From Ruminococcus sp. (GTDB lineage: Bacteria > Bacillota > Clostridia > Oscillospirales > Ruminococcaceae): DNA of 64,000 bases. A model generated the notes under the pieces. That model searched no databases. It saw only the letters and a program-made list of their open reading frames with translations, and had not been told where the DNA came from. The translations under genes were made by a program, and so were the position numbers. Numbering within the stretch: the first letter of the stretch is position 1; the number at the start of each line of letters is the position of its first letter. Of the stretch, positions 45,376 through 53,572 are shown piece by piece. The stretch is from NCBI GenBank assembly GCA_017543335.1, contig JAFYGE010000086.1, forward strand, positions 1-64,000, written 5' to 3'.

Positions 45376-46236
45376 ATGCCTTTAAATGATATTTACTGCC
45401 AGTCCGTACTCTCGTTTTTCAACAAGGAGATATGGAAAAAGTTCAACAAAGCTATATCCGATTACAAACTCATTGAGGACGGCGATCGCATTGCTATATG
45501 CATCTCCGGAGGCAAAGACTCAATGCTTATGGCGAAATGTCTGCAACTCCTGCAAGGCTTCGGTAAGCCGGATTTCAGCATAGAATATGTGGTCATGGAC
45601 CCAGGTTACGATAAGGTCAACCGTGATAAAATAGTTCATAACGCTGAAATTCTCGGACTGCCAATACATATTTACGATACTAAAATATTCGGCTCTGCTG
45701 AAAAATCAGGCGACAATCCCTGCTTTCTGTGTGCAAGGCTCAGAAGAGGCTGGCTTTATAAGAAAGCTCAGGAACTGGGCTGCAACAAGATAGCTCTTGG
45801 TCACCACTTCGACGATGTTATCGAGACTATCCTAATGGGGATGCTCTACGGTTCTCAGATGCAAACCATGCTCCCAAAGCTGCATAGTGAAAACTACGAA
45901 GGTATTCAGCTGATACGTCCACTGTATCTCATTCGTGAAAATGACGTTATCTCGTGGGCTGAACACTGCGGTCTGAGCTTTATACAATGTGCCTGCCGTA
46001 TGTCTGAGAAGCGTTCGGACGAGGAAGCCGGCTCAAAAAGATATGAAATAAAAATGCTGCTGAAACAGCTCCGCAAAACTAATCCGGCAGTCGATATGAA
46101 TATTTTCCGCAGTGCAGAGAACGTCAATCTGCGAACTCTCATGTCTTATCACGACGGAAATAATTATCATCACTTCCTCGACGACTACGATAAGGGGATA
46201 ACAGTGCGTGGTACTATAAATAAAAAATATACATAA
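45376..46236 (+). CDS. ttcA: TtcA-family PP-loop ATPase (tRNA thiolation type)
   Basis: 286 residues. The PP-loop ISGGKDS (44-49) binds ATP, and C116/C119 in NPCFLCARLRRG plus the later cysteines in FIQCACR could hold an iron-sulfur cluster, as in TtcA. TtcA makes 2-thiocytidine at position 32 of tRNA. Further motifs are ALGHHFDDVIET and RPLYLI. The tRNA-modification role is inferred from the family. RBS AGAGGTG precedes ATG 45376. Confidence 0.85.
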   Translation: MPLNDIYCQSVLSFFNKEIWKKFNKAISDYKLIEDGDRIAICISGGKDSMLMAKCLQLLQGFGKPDFSIEYVVMDPGYDKVNRDKIVHNAEILGLPIHIYDTKIFGSAEKSGDNPCFLCARLRRGWLYKKAQELGCNKIALGHHFDDVIETILMGMLYGSQMQTMLPKLHSENYEGIQLIRPLYLIRENDVISWAEHCGLSFIQCACRMSEKRSDEEAGSKRYEIKMLLKQLRKTNPAVDMNIFRSAENVNLRTLMSYHDGNNYHHFLDDYDKGITVRGTINKKYT

Positions 46237-46300
46237 TCTTTGCCGCAGTATCATCTGCGGCTTTATTATGCAAAAAATTTGTAAAAGTTACAGGATGCTA

Positions 46301-46329
46301 TTGAAATCTGCATTATCATAGTGTATAAT
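46301..46329 (+). promoter_or_regulatory. Promoter of the MBOAT operon
   Basis: TTGAAA (46301-46306), a 17-base spacer and TATAAT (46324-46329). Confidence 0.75.
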
Positions 46330-46379
46330 ATAATAGTCCATTTACAATGTGTACAATTGCTTATAAAGGCGGTCATATA

Positions 46380-47780
46380 ATGGTCTTTTCAAGACTTTTT
46401 TTCATCTACATCTTCCTGCCAGTCTGCCTGATAACTTACTACTTTGCAAGAGGTACTAAAGCTAAAAATGCAGTTCTGCTTATCTTTTCCATGCTTTTCT
46501 ACGCATGGGGCGAACCCGTTTACATCCTCCTGCTTATTCTCAGTGCAGGCGTTAACTACAGTGCAGGACTTCTTATAGGAAGATTCGGCTCGTCAAGAGA
46601 GGGAAAACTCTCCGCAGCCGCAGCCGTTTCCTTCGATATTCTTATGCTCGTTATTTTCAAGTACAGCGGATTCATTGTCGAGAATTTCAATCATTTGCTG
46701 AACATCTCGCTTCCTGTACCGGATATAAAGCTGCCTATCGGTATCAGTTTCTATACTTTCCAGACTATCTCCTATATCTTGGACTGCCTGTGGGAAACTG
46801 TAAGGCCGCAGAAAAGTTTCAGGAAATTTCTGCTCTACATATCGTTTTTCCCTCAGCTTATTGCCGGTCCTATAGTCAGATACAGCACCATTGAGGACGA
46901 GATCGAGAACCGTAAAGCTGATCTTCCGGACATAGCAAGCGGCTTCAACAGAATGATACTCGGACTCGCTAAAAAAGTTATCATCGCCGATCAGCTGAGT
47001 ATTGTTGCTGAAAGACTTCTCGGTGATATCAGCCACGCTTCGTTGTCCGCCGCATGGATAGGTGCGACAGTTTACGCAATGCAGGTATACTTCGATTTTT
47101 CGGGATATTCAGATATTGCTATAGGTCTCGGAAGGATTTTCGGTTTCCATTTTGATGAGAACTTCAAGCATCCTTTCATGTGCAAGGATATAACTGAATT
47201 CTGGCAGCGTTGGCATATTTCACTCGGCACATTCTTCAAAGACTATCTTCTCTACATACCAATATTCGGTAAAAGAAGAAAATACGCAAGTCTTATGCTC
47301 GTATGGCTGTGTACAGGCATCTGGCACGGTGCCGGCTGGAATTTCGTCATATGGGGACTTTACTTCGGTATCTTCATTATGATAGAAACTCTCATAGGTA
47401 AAAAACGAATGAAGAGAATACCATTAATAATCAGACACATCTACAATAAGATAGTGATAATAATTGGATTCGGTATTTTCTATTTCGAGGATCTTGACGA
47501 GCTGGGAAGCTTCTTCAAAGCACTTGTCCCATTCACCAGCAACGGAGCTATATCTCTTTCAGACAGGATAACACTTGTTAATAATATGTATCTTGTAATA
47601 TTTGCTGTTATTCTCTGTTTTCCTCTGCTTTCCGGTATTAAGTATATTTCCGAAAAGCTTACCGTGAGCAGTACTGTCTCATCCGCAGCAGCTACTTTTA
47701 TCTCTGCGGTACTTCTCCTGCTCACAAGTGCTATGCTCGTGGAGCAGACCACTCACCCATTCCTCTATTTCCGATTCTGA
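46380..47780 (+). CDS. MBOAT-family O-acyltransferase (AlgI/DltB-like)
   Basis: 466-residue polytopic membrane enzyme that passes acyl groups to an extracellular glycan or polymer. AlgI-type motifs are PIGISFYTFQTISYILD, FFPQLIAGPI, FWQRWHISLGTFFKDYLYIP-like text and TGIWHGAGWNFVIWG with the conserved histidine. I chose ATG 46380 after AAAGGCGG; an upstream in-frame ATG at 46347 would add eleven polar residues before the membrane start. The DHHW partner begins 10 bases after the stop. The acceptor glycan is unknown. Confidence 0.92.
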   Translation: MVFSRLFFIYIFLPVCLITYYFARGTKAKNAVLLIFSMLFYAWGEPVYILLLILSAGVNYSAGLLIGRFGSSREGKLSAAAAVSFDILMLVIFKYSGFIVENFNHLLNISLPVPDIKLPIGISFYTFQTISYILDCLWETVRPQKSFRKFLLYISFFPQLIAGPIVRYSTIEDEIENRKADLPDIASGFNRMILGLAKKVIIADQLSIVAERLLGDISHASLSAAWIGATVYAMQVYFDFSGYSDIAIGLGRIFGFHFDENFKHPFMCKDITEFWQRWHISLGTFFKDYLLYIPIFGKRRKYASLMLVWLCTGIWHGAGWNFVIWGLYFGIFIMIETLIGKKRMKRIPLIIRHIYNKIVIIIGFGIFYFEDLDELGSFFKALVPFTSNGAISLSDRITLVNNMYLVIFAVILCFPLLSGIKYISEKLTVSSTVSSAAATFISAVLLLLTSAMLVEQTTHPFLYFRF

Positions 47781-47790
47781 GGCGATAATA

Positions 47791-49164
47791 ATGTCAGAAA
47801 AAAACAAAAAAAGCAGGAATAAAGTCTTCGAGACTAATCTTGCTGCACTTATCAATATAATCGTCATAGTTGTAATTCTCATTTCAGGTGCGGTCTACAT
47901 TCTGCTGATGCCGCATGAGAAGGTTGCACAGGACGAAAATCGTGTGCTCACCGAAATGCCTAAGTTTACTCTGAAAAAATATTTCAAAGGTGACTTTACC
48001 GGCGGCATCGCTGACCATTTCGATGATACCATACACAACAGAACTAAGATAAAAAAGTTTATTGCGTCAACTATCACGCCGCTTAAAGGCAGAAAATACG
48101 GCGACGAAAATGAAGGTGCTGAGTTATACGGCAATCCTGTAAAAGCTCCAAAACCTATTACAGTCACTACTAAACCTCCTCAGTCAAACCGCTTCACTAC
48201 AACTTTATCACTTGCTGAAGGTCAGACTGAGCCGACTGTGGTCACTACTAAACCTCCGGTTTCAGCTGAAGAACCTGCGGCTGAGGGCGGTGAGATAAGC
48301 AATAGTATCCTCGTTGTCAACAAGCGTGGCATACCGCTTTACGGCGGTGGTCTCGGACGTGAACTTGAGTACGCTTCTTTTGTTGACGAATACAAAATTC
48401 AGCTTCCTAATGTAAATGTATGGTCAATGGTAATACCTACACCTTGCAGTATGTATCTGCCGTCGAACTATAAAAGTCTGTCCGCAGACGAAAAAATCGA
48501 TATTTTTTCTATATCAGATGCATTGCAGAAAGCTGTTCCTGTGGACGTTTACCATGCTTTGCTTAACCATAAATCAGAAGAAATCTATGCTCGCACAGAT
48601 CATCACTGGCTCGCTCTCGGAGCTTTCTACGCAGCTCAGGAATTTGCTAACCTTGCTCATCTTCCGTTCAATAGCCTTTCAGCTTATGAAGAACTTCACC
48701 TTCATGATTACCTCGGAACATACTACAGCTACACTCAAAGTTCTTCACTTCTGGATAATCCTGAAGAATTCATATACTATAAGCCAAAGAACGAGGTAAC
48801 TGTAACTCAGTATGACACATCCTTCAACGACCCTACCGACGTTGCACTGCTTGTTCCGCCGGATAATCTGACTCCTTCCGGATATTACTACGTCTTTGGC
48901 ATGGATAACAGAATAGCTCATGTTCACACAAATGTGAAAAACGGAAGAAGACTTATCATTTTCAAGGACAGCTATGGAAATGCACTTCTCCCATTCCTTA
49001 CATACTCTTTCGAGGACATTTACCTTTGCGACATCAGATACTTCGACCTCAATGCTGCAAGTTTCGCTCAGCAGGTCGGTGCTACAGATATACTCTTCGC
49101 AATGTGTACATTCTCAGCTGTTGGCGATAACAGGCTGTGTATAAGGAATAATCTCTATAAGTAA
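47791..49164 (+). CDS. DHHW-family membrane protein, partner of MBOAT (AlgJ/AlgX-like)
   Basis: 457 residues. One N-terminal anchor (about 14-36) is followed by an SGNH-like extracellular domain. RTDHHWLALGA is the eponymous DHHW motif, with a later FKDSYGNALLPFL serine motif. A Thr/Pro-rich insert (about 125-170, repeats of TTKPP) resembles a linker. Such proteins complete O-acetylation together with the MBOAT encoded just upstream. Start ATG 47791 follows GAGGCG; a longer frame from 47728 would run inside the MBOAT gene. Confidence 0.88.
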   Translation: MSEKNKKSRNKVFETNLAALINIIVIVVILISGAVYILLMPHEKVAQDENRVLTEMPKFTLKKYFKGDFTGGIADHFDDTIHNRTKIKKFIASTITPLKGRKYGDENEGAELYGNPVKAPKPITVTTKPPQSNRFTTTLSLAEGQTEPTVVTTKPPVSAEEPAAEGGEISNSILVVNKRGIPLYGGGLGRELEYASFVDEYKIQLPNVNVWSMVIPTPCSMYLPSNYKSLSADEKIDIFSISDALQKAVPVDVYHALLNHKSEEIYARTDHHWLALGAFYAAQEFANLAHLPFNSLSAYEELHLHDYLGTYYSYTQSSSLLDNPEEFIYYKPKNEVTVTQYDTSFNDPTDVALLVPPDNLTPSGYYYVFGMDNRIAHVHTNVKNGRRLIIFKDSYGNALLPFLTYSFEDIYLCDIRYFDLNAASFAQQVGATDILFAMCTFSAVGDNRLCIRNNLYK

Positions 49165-49175
49165 GGAGTGTCATT

Positions 49176-49997
49176 ATGAAAAAACGAACTAAAAGGTTAA
49201 TCATTATACTCGCTTTGCTTCTGATTTTCAGCCTTCTTTCATGGTGGGGATTCCTTTTACAGCGAGTCGATTACAAAGTCCATTCAGATAAAATGCCAAA
49301 AGGTCTGAGGATCGTTTTCATTTCTGATCTTCACAACTGCTTTTACGGAGATACTGATCAGTCCCAGCTTATGGACGAGATAAAAGAAGCTGATCCGGAT
49401 ATAATAATTTTCGGCGGTGATATATTGGACCAGTGGGGCGGTCAGAAATATGCAAAACGCATAATGGACTGGGCTGCCGACCGCTATCCTTGCTTCTATA
49501 CTCCGGGAAATCACGAACAGGATCGTGATGATAAAGAAGGATTCTACAATTATGTTAAAAATTCCAAGATAAAATTTCTCGTCGGAGAACATTCTGATAT
49601 AACCATAAAAGGTCAAAAAATCAGGGTATACGGTGTGATTAGTGCTTATCACAAGGAGTTTAACAAAATCAAAAAGACTCTCGATGATAACTACTACAAT
49701 ATTTTAATAGCACACCAGCCTGAACAGATAGACGAATTCCTTGATACCGGAGATGTCAAATTTGACCTCATACTATCAGGTCACGCTCACGGAGGTCAGT
49801 GGAGAATACCTAAATTACTCGATCAGGGACTTTATGCTCCGAATCAGGGCTTGTTTCCGAAATATACCTGCGGTATGTATAAATACGGAGATACAGTTCA
49901 CATCATTAGCAAGGGCCTCGCAAGACCTGCCCGTATGATCTTCATTCCTCGTATCTTCAACAGACCTGAGTTCTCTGTCATAGATATAAGCGACTGA
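49176..49997 (+). CDS. Membrane-anchored metallophosphoesterase
   Basis: 273 residues. An N-terminal helix (about 8-25) precedes a calcineurin-like fold. Metal motifs are SDLHNC, GGDILDQWG, GNHEQD and SGHAHGGQWR. YaeI/YkuE-like proteins act on phospholipid or nucleotide-type phosphoesters at the membrane. It lies 11 bases after the DHHW gene with RBS AAGGAG, so it belongs to the same operon. Substrate is unknown. Confidence 0.9.
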   Translation: MKKRTKRLIIILALLLIFSLLSWWGFLLQRVDYKVHSDKMPKGLRIVFISDLHNCFYGDTDQSQLMDEIKEADPDIIIFGGDILDQWGGQKYAKRIMDWAADRYPCFYTPGNHEQDRDDKEGFYNYVKNSKIKFLVGEHSDITIKGQKIRVYGVISAYHKEFNKIKKTLDDNYYNILIAHQPEQIDEFLDTGDVKFDLILSGHAHGGQWRIPKLLDQGLYAPNQGLFPKYTCGMYKYGDTVHIISKGLARPARMIFIPRIFNRPEFSVIDISD

Positions 49998-50097
49998 TAA
50001 ATTTCTATATTCTGTTCTGGTGAAAAGAATTTTTAACATTTCCAGAAATTGCACAAATTATTACTATCAACTCAGCCTAAAAACTACTTGTAATTTT

Positions 50098-50126
50098 TAC
50101 GCAATAATGATATAATAATATAGACC
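50098..50126 (+). promoter_or_regulatory. Promoter of rlmB
   Basis: TTGTAA (50098-50103), a 17-base spacer and TATAAT (50121-50126). The leader after it has a purine-rich AGGAGAAGAGGAG that can partly pair with CCCCTCT just downstream. Confidence 0.65.
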
Positions 50127-50200
50127 CCATAAAAATATAAGGGATAAGAAATAAGAACAAAAGGAGAAGAGGAGATTCTGTTCCCCTCTGCATTTAACAA

Positions 50201-50959
50201 ATGGAAAATAAATTGAATAATACGGGGGCTGCCGAGGATATGATCTGCGGCAGAAACCCTGTTATCGAGGCTCTGAAATCCGGTGCTAACCTCGATACGA
50301 TATATATTGACGGCAACAGCGGTAGTCTTGGACTTATCCGAAAGTTGGCCAAAGAAAACGGAATTGTTGTAAAGGACGCTCAGGATAAAAAACTCTCGCA
50401 GCTTTCAGGCGGAGCTTCTCATCAGGGCGTCGTTGCAGTCGGTGCTTGCGGCGAGTATGTCTCTGTTGAGGATATACTCGATATTTCACGCAAAAAAGGT
50501 ACAAAGCCTTTCATCATAATCTGCGATGAGATCGAAGACCCACATAACCTCGGAGCTATCATCCGTACAGCCGAAACTTCCGGTGCGGACGGAGTGATAA
50601 TCCCAAAAAGAAGAAGTGCTACTCTAAATGCTACAGTCTTCAAGACCTCTGCCGGAGCTGCAAGCTATGTACCGGTCGCAAGAGTCTCAAATCTTGCCTC
50701 TTGTATCGATGAACTCAAAGAAAACGGAGTCTGGATATACGGTACGGACGCTTCCGGAAGTGACTATACCGAAACCGATCTCACCGGTAGCTGCGGTCTC
50801 GTGATCGGCTCAGAAGGTTTCGGCATAAGCAAGCTGATCCAAAAAAAATGCGACTTTATGATAAAGCTCCCTATGCTTGGCAAAATAAATTCTCTAAACG
50901 CATCAGTTGCTGCCGGCATCTTCATGTATGAAGTTCTCAGACAGCGTAGAGTGCAGTAA
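50201..50959 (+). CDS. rlmB: 23S rRNA 2'-O-methyltransferase RlmB (SpoU/TrmH family)
   Basis: 252 residues. The N-terminal substrate-binding domain (ICGRNPVIEALKSG) is followed by a SPOUT knot. Motifs are IEDPHNLGAIIRTAETSGADGVI, GLVIGSEGFGIS and LNSLNASVAAGIFMYE. RlmB methylates G2251 of 23S rRNA; sibling enzymes act on tRNA or other rRNA sites. ATG 50201 has no good RBS within ten bases, and ATG 50240 is an alternative. It precedes the large membrane protein by 9 bases. Confidence 0.9.
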   Translation: MENKLNNTGAAEDMICGRNPVIEALKSGANLDTIYIDGNSGSLGLIRKLAKENGIVVKDAQDKKLSQLSGGASHQGVVAVGACGEYVSVEDILDISRKKGTKPFIIICDEIEDPHNLGAIIRTAETSGADGVIIPKRRSATLNATVFKTSAGAASYVPVARVSNLASCIDELKENGVWIYGTDASGSDYTETDLTGSCGLVIGSEGFGISKLIQKKCDFMIKLPMLGKINSLNASVAAGIFMYEVLRQRRVQ

Positions 50960-50968
50960 GGAGGAGCT

Positions 50969-53506
50969 ATGCCGGATCAGAAAGTCTCACTGGAAGATAT
51001 TCTGAACGAATTCTCTCCAGACAGCAATGAACCAAATAAAAGCGTCGGTCGTATTGACGCTCAGAAAATAATCAATTCTACTGTAGAAACTCCGGATATG
51101 GCACAGGCTCACGTATCAAGACCTGCCGTATCCCACGAAAGATCAGCTCTTTTCGATAATGCTCTGCGTAACGACTCCCCTGCGGATGAGTTTAAACCTG
51201 CCGATCTTTCAAGACATAGGATCTCTGTTGTCGATAAGGATAATATCAGCGAGATCAGAACTGTTATACCTAAGAAACAAGATCCTGAACTTGCCGGCAC
51301 TTTGCCTGCAGCTCAGATAGCTCCGGATGAAGCTCCTAAAATAAGAAGAATGAGCGAATCCACAAGAGCAAAAGAGATCGAGAATCTCAAAAAAAGTAAG
51401 AAAAAACGTAAAAAACGTAAAAATAATTATACATACGACCGTGAAAGTCCGGACGGAGAGTATATGTATGCTCCGCCTTCTTTCAAAAAGAAAAAGAAGA
51501 CTCGCTCTCAGATAGAAGCTGAGATAGACAGTCTGGAAGGGAAAAAACAGATAACTGATATTGTTCCTTCCCCTGCCGCTGTTGAGGCAGCAAAGCCTGT
51601 TGAGCCTGCACCACGAGCAGAACTCACAAGTATTAATCTCAGCGAAAGACCTGAGGTGGATGCAGGTGCTCTGGACGTTCATATCACTCAGGAACAGGAC
51701 GAGTTCCTTTCTGTAACAGCTAAGAAAAAGCGTACTAAACGTCTGGTCGATTTCAATTATTACGGTGACGTTGAAGACGTCGGAAGAGATATATACGAGC
51801 TGAAAAGCACTATAAATGTGAGAGTTTTCATCCTCGCAATGACTACTTTCCTCAGCTTGTTCATTACAGTTTTCAATCATTTCGGACTTCCGATGATAGA
51901 TATTCTCGAAAAATCAAATACTAAGTCCTATATCACCGTTCACCTTATACTCGGACTGATCTCGGTCATCTCGTCTTTTGCGGTTATTTCAAATGGTATC
52001 AAAAAACTGCTCACGTTTAAAGCGGATACCGACTCCATGACCGCTGTGACCGCTATTTCATGTATGATTGCCGTGATAACCGCTTTTATGAAGCCGGATA
52101 TGGTCGCTGACGATAAGATACAGATATATATGCCTGTCGGTATCATGGCTCTTCTCATAAATTCAGTGGGGAAACTGCTCATAATAAGAAGAGCTGCACG
52201 TAATTTTAAATTCGTCTCGAAAAACTTCGACCGTCATGGTGTAGTTTATGTCTCGGATGAAGAACGTGCTGAACGGCTTACAAGAGGTACTCTCGGTGAT
52301 TTCCCGATACTCGCCTCTACAAGACCTACAGACTTCCTCACCGATTTCCTGCGATATACCTACTCTTCAGATATGGCTGATTCATACTGCAAAAAGGTCA
52401 CTCCGCTATGCCTTATCGCATCTGTGCTGGTATCTTGCTTCCTCACACTTTTTACTAAAGGAAGCCTGCTCAACATCACCTCAGCTGCGTTCGGATTCTC
52501 AATATTCAGTATGCTGATATGTGCTACATCCTGCATAGCAATGCCTTTCGTTGTGAATATACCGCTTGAAAATGCGGCTTCAAGTGCTTTCAAGCACAAG
52601 GGTATAACGCTCGGTTATCAGAGCGTTGACGATTTCTATGATACCAACTCTATACTCGTTGATGCCGGTACTCTCTTCCCAGAGGGAACTGTAAAACTTT
52701 CAGGCATTAAGGTTTTCTCAAATACAAAAATTGACGAAGCTCTACTCGAAGCAGCAAGTCTCACTCACCATGCCGGAAGTGTTATGCAGCAGCTCTTTTC
52801 CGATGTCAACGACGGCGGTCCCGATTACCTGTATCCTATAGACAATTACTCTTTTGAAGAATCTATGGGTATGTGCGGATGGATAAACAATAAACGTATC
52901 CTGTTCGGAAACCGTGAGCTTATGGCAAGCCACAATATCGAAGGTCTTCCTACTAAAACAAAAGAAGCTGAATATGCTGAGCCTCAGCAGGAGATACTAT
53001 ATCTCTCAATTTCAGGTAACCTCGCAGCTATGTTCATCGTGGACATCGCAGCAGACAGAAATGTCAAGCGTTGGGCTAAAAAAATATGCAAGAATAAAAT
53101 TTGCATGATAATCAATAGTGTCGACCCTTGCCTTTCTTCAAAGAAAATAAGTGCTCTGCTTGGTATTCCGGATGAACTCATCCGTGTGCTCCCTAAGAGG
53201 CTGCATGAGGACTTCTATGAGGAAACCAAAAAAGCAGTCAGACTCAGTGCTTCTATGGCTACTACAGGCAGATTCCCGTCACTTGCTCAGCTCATACTCG
53301 GCACTAAAAATGTCCATTCTTCTGCTATAATAGGTCTTATCTTCCAGTCCGTGACGATCATCCTCGGATTTGGTCTCGGAATGATAATGATACTCTCAAA
53401 AGCATTTGAAGAAAACTACGAATATATGTCAGCGACTGCACTGATCATTTATAATGCGATAAGTGCTGCACTAACCTACGTCGCTGTAAGCCTTAAAAAG
53501 CTATGA
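50969..53506 (+). CDS. Degenerate P-type-ATPase-like membrane protein
   Basis: 845 residues. Residues 1-260 are disordered, with a basic KKSKKKRKKRK stretch. Membrane helices follow (about 285-302, 322-345, 358-373, 385-405, 478-497, 503-530, 785-808, 820-840). The soluble part aligns by eye with P1-type ATPases. ILVDAGTLFPEG (562-572) stands where DKTGTLTEG should be: D565 may remain, but the lysine is gone. GMCGWINNKRILFGN matches the nucleotide-domain motif, and IINSVDPCLSSKKISALLGI the TGD loop. GDGxND and TGE are absent. It is probably not a pump. RBS AAGGAGGAG precedes ATG 50969. Confidence 0.75.
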   Translation: MPDQKVSLEDILNEFSPDSNEPNKSVGRIDAQKIINSTVETPDMAQAHVSRPAVSHERSALFDNALRNDSPADEFKPADLSRHRISVVDKDNISEIRTVIPKKQDPELAGTLPAAQIAPDEAPKIRRMSESTRAKEIENLKKSKKKRKKRKNNYTYDRESPDGEYMYAPPSFKKKKKTRSQIEAEIDSLEGKKQITDIVPSPAAVEAAKPVEPAPRAELTSINLSERPEVDAGALDVHITQEQDEFLSVTAKKKRTKRLVDFNYYGDVEDVGRDIYELKSTINVRVFILAMTTFLSLFITVFNHFGLPMIDILEKSNTKSYITVHLILGLISVISSFAVISNGIKKLLTFKADTDSMTAVTAISCMIAVITAFMKPDMVADDKIQIYMPVGIMALLINSVGKLLIIRRAARNFKFVSKNFDRHGVVYVSDEERAERLTRGTLGDFPILASTRPTDFLTDFLRYTYSSDMADSYCKKVTPLCLIASVLVSCFLTLFTKGSLLNITSAAFGFSIFSMLICATSCIAMPFVVNIPLENAASSAFKHKGITLGYQSVDDFYDTNSILVDAGTLFPEGTVKLSGIKVFSNTKIDEALLEAASLTHHAGSVMQQLFSDVNDGGPDYLYPIDNYSFEESMGMCGWINNKRILFGNRELMASHNIEGLPTKTKEAEYAEPQQEILYLSISGNLAAMFIVDIAADRNVKRWAKKICKNKICMIINSVDPCLSSKKISALLGIPDELIRVLPKRLHEDFYEETKKAVRLSASMATTGRFPSLAQLILGTKNVHSSAIIGLIFQSVTIILGFGLGMIMILSKAFEENYEYMSATALIIYNAISAALTYVAVSLKKL

Positions 53507-53512
53507 CCACGA

Positions 53513-53552
53513 ACCTGTATCTTTCGCTTGTAGCCTTGGATACAGGTTTTTT
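53513..53552 (+). terminator. Terminator between the pseudo-ATPase and LCP genes
   Basis: A 9-base perfect stem (53513-53521 with 53539-53547) and a 17-base loop run into TTTTTT. Confidence 0.8.
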
Positions 53553-53572
53553 CATAAGAAAGGAGTTTTTCT

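Noticed and set aside
51209..51880. 223-residue minus-strand frame opposite the pseudo-ATPase N-terminus
   Set aside because: It mirrors the Lys-rich coding stretch as Phe/Leu/Ser-rich text and lacks an RBS.
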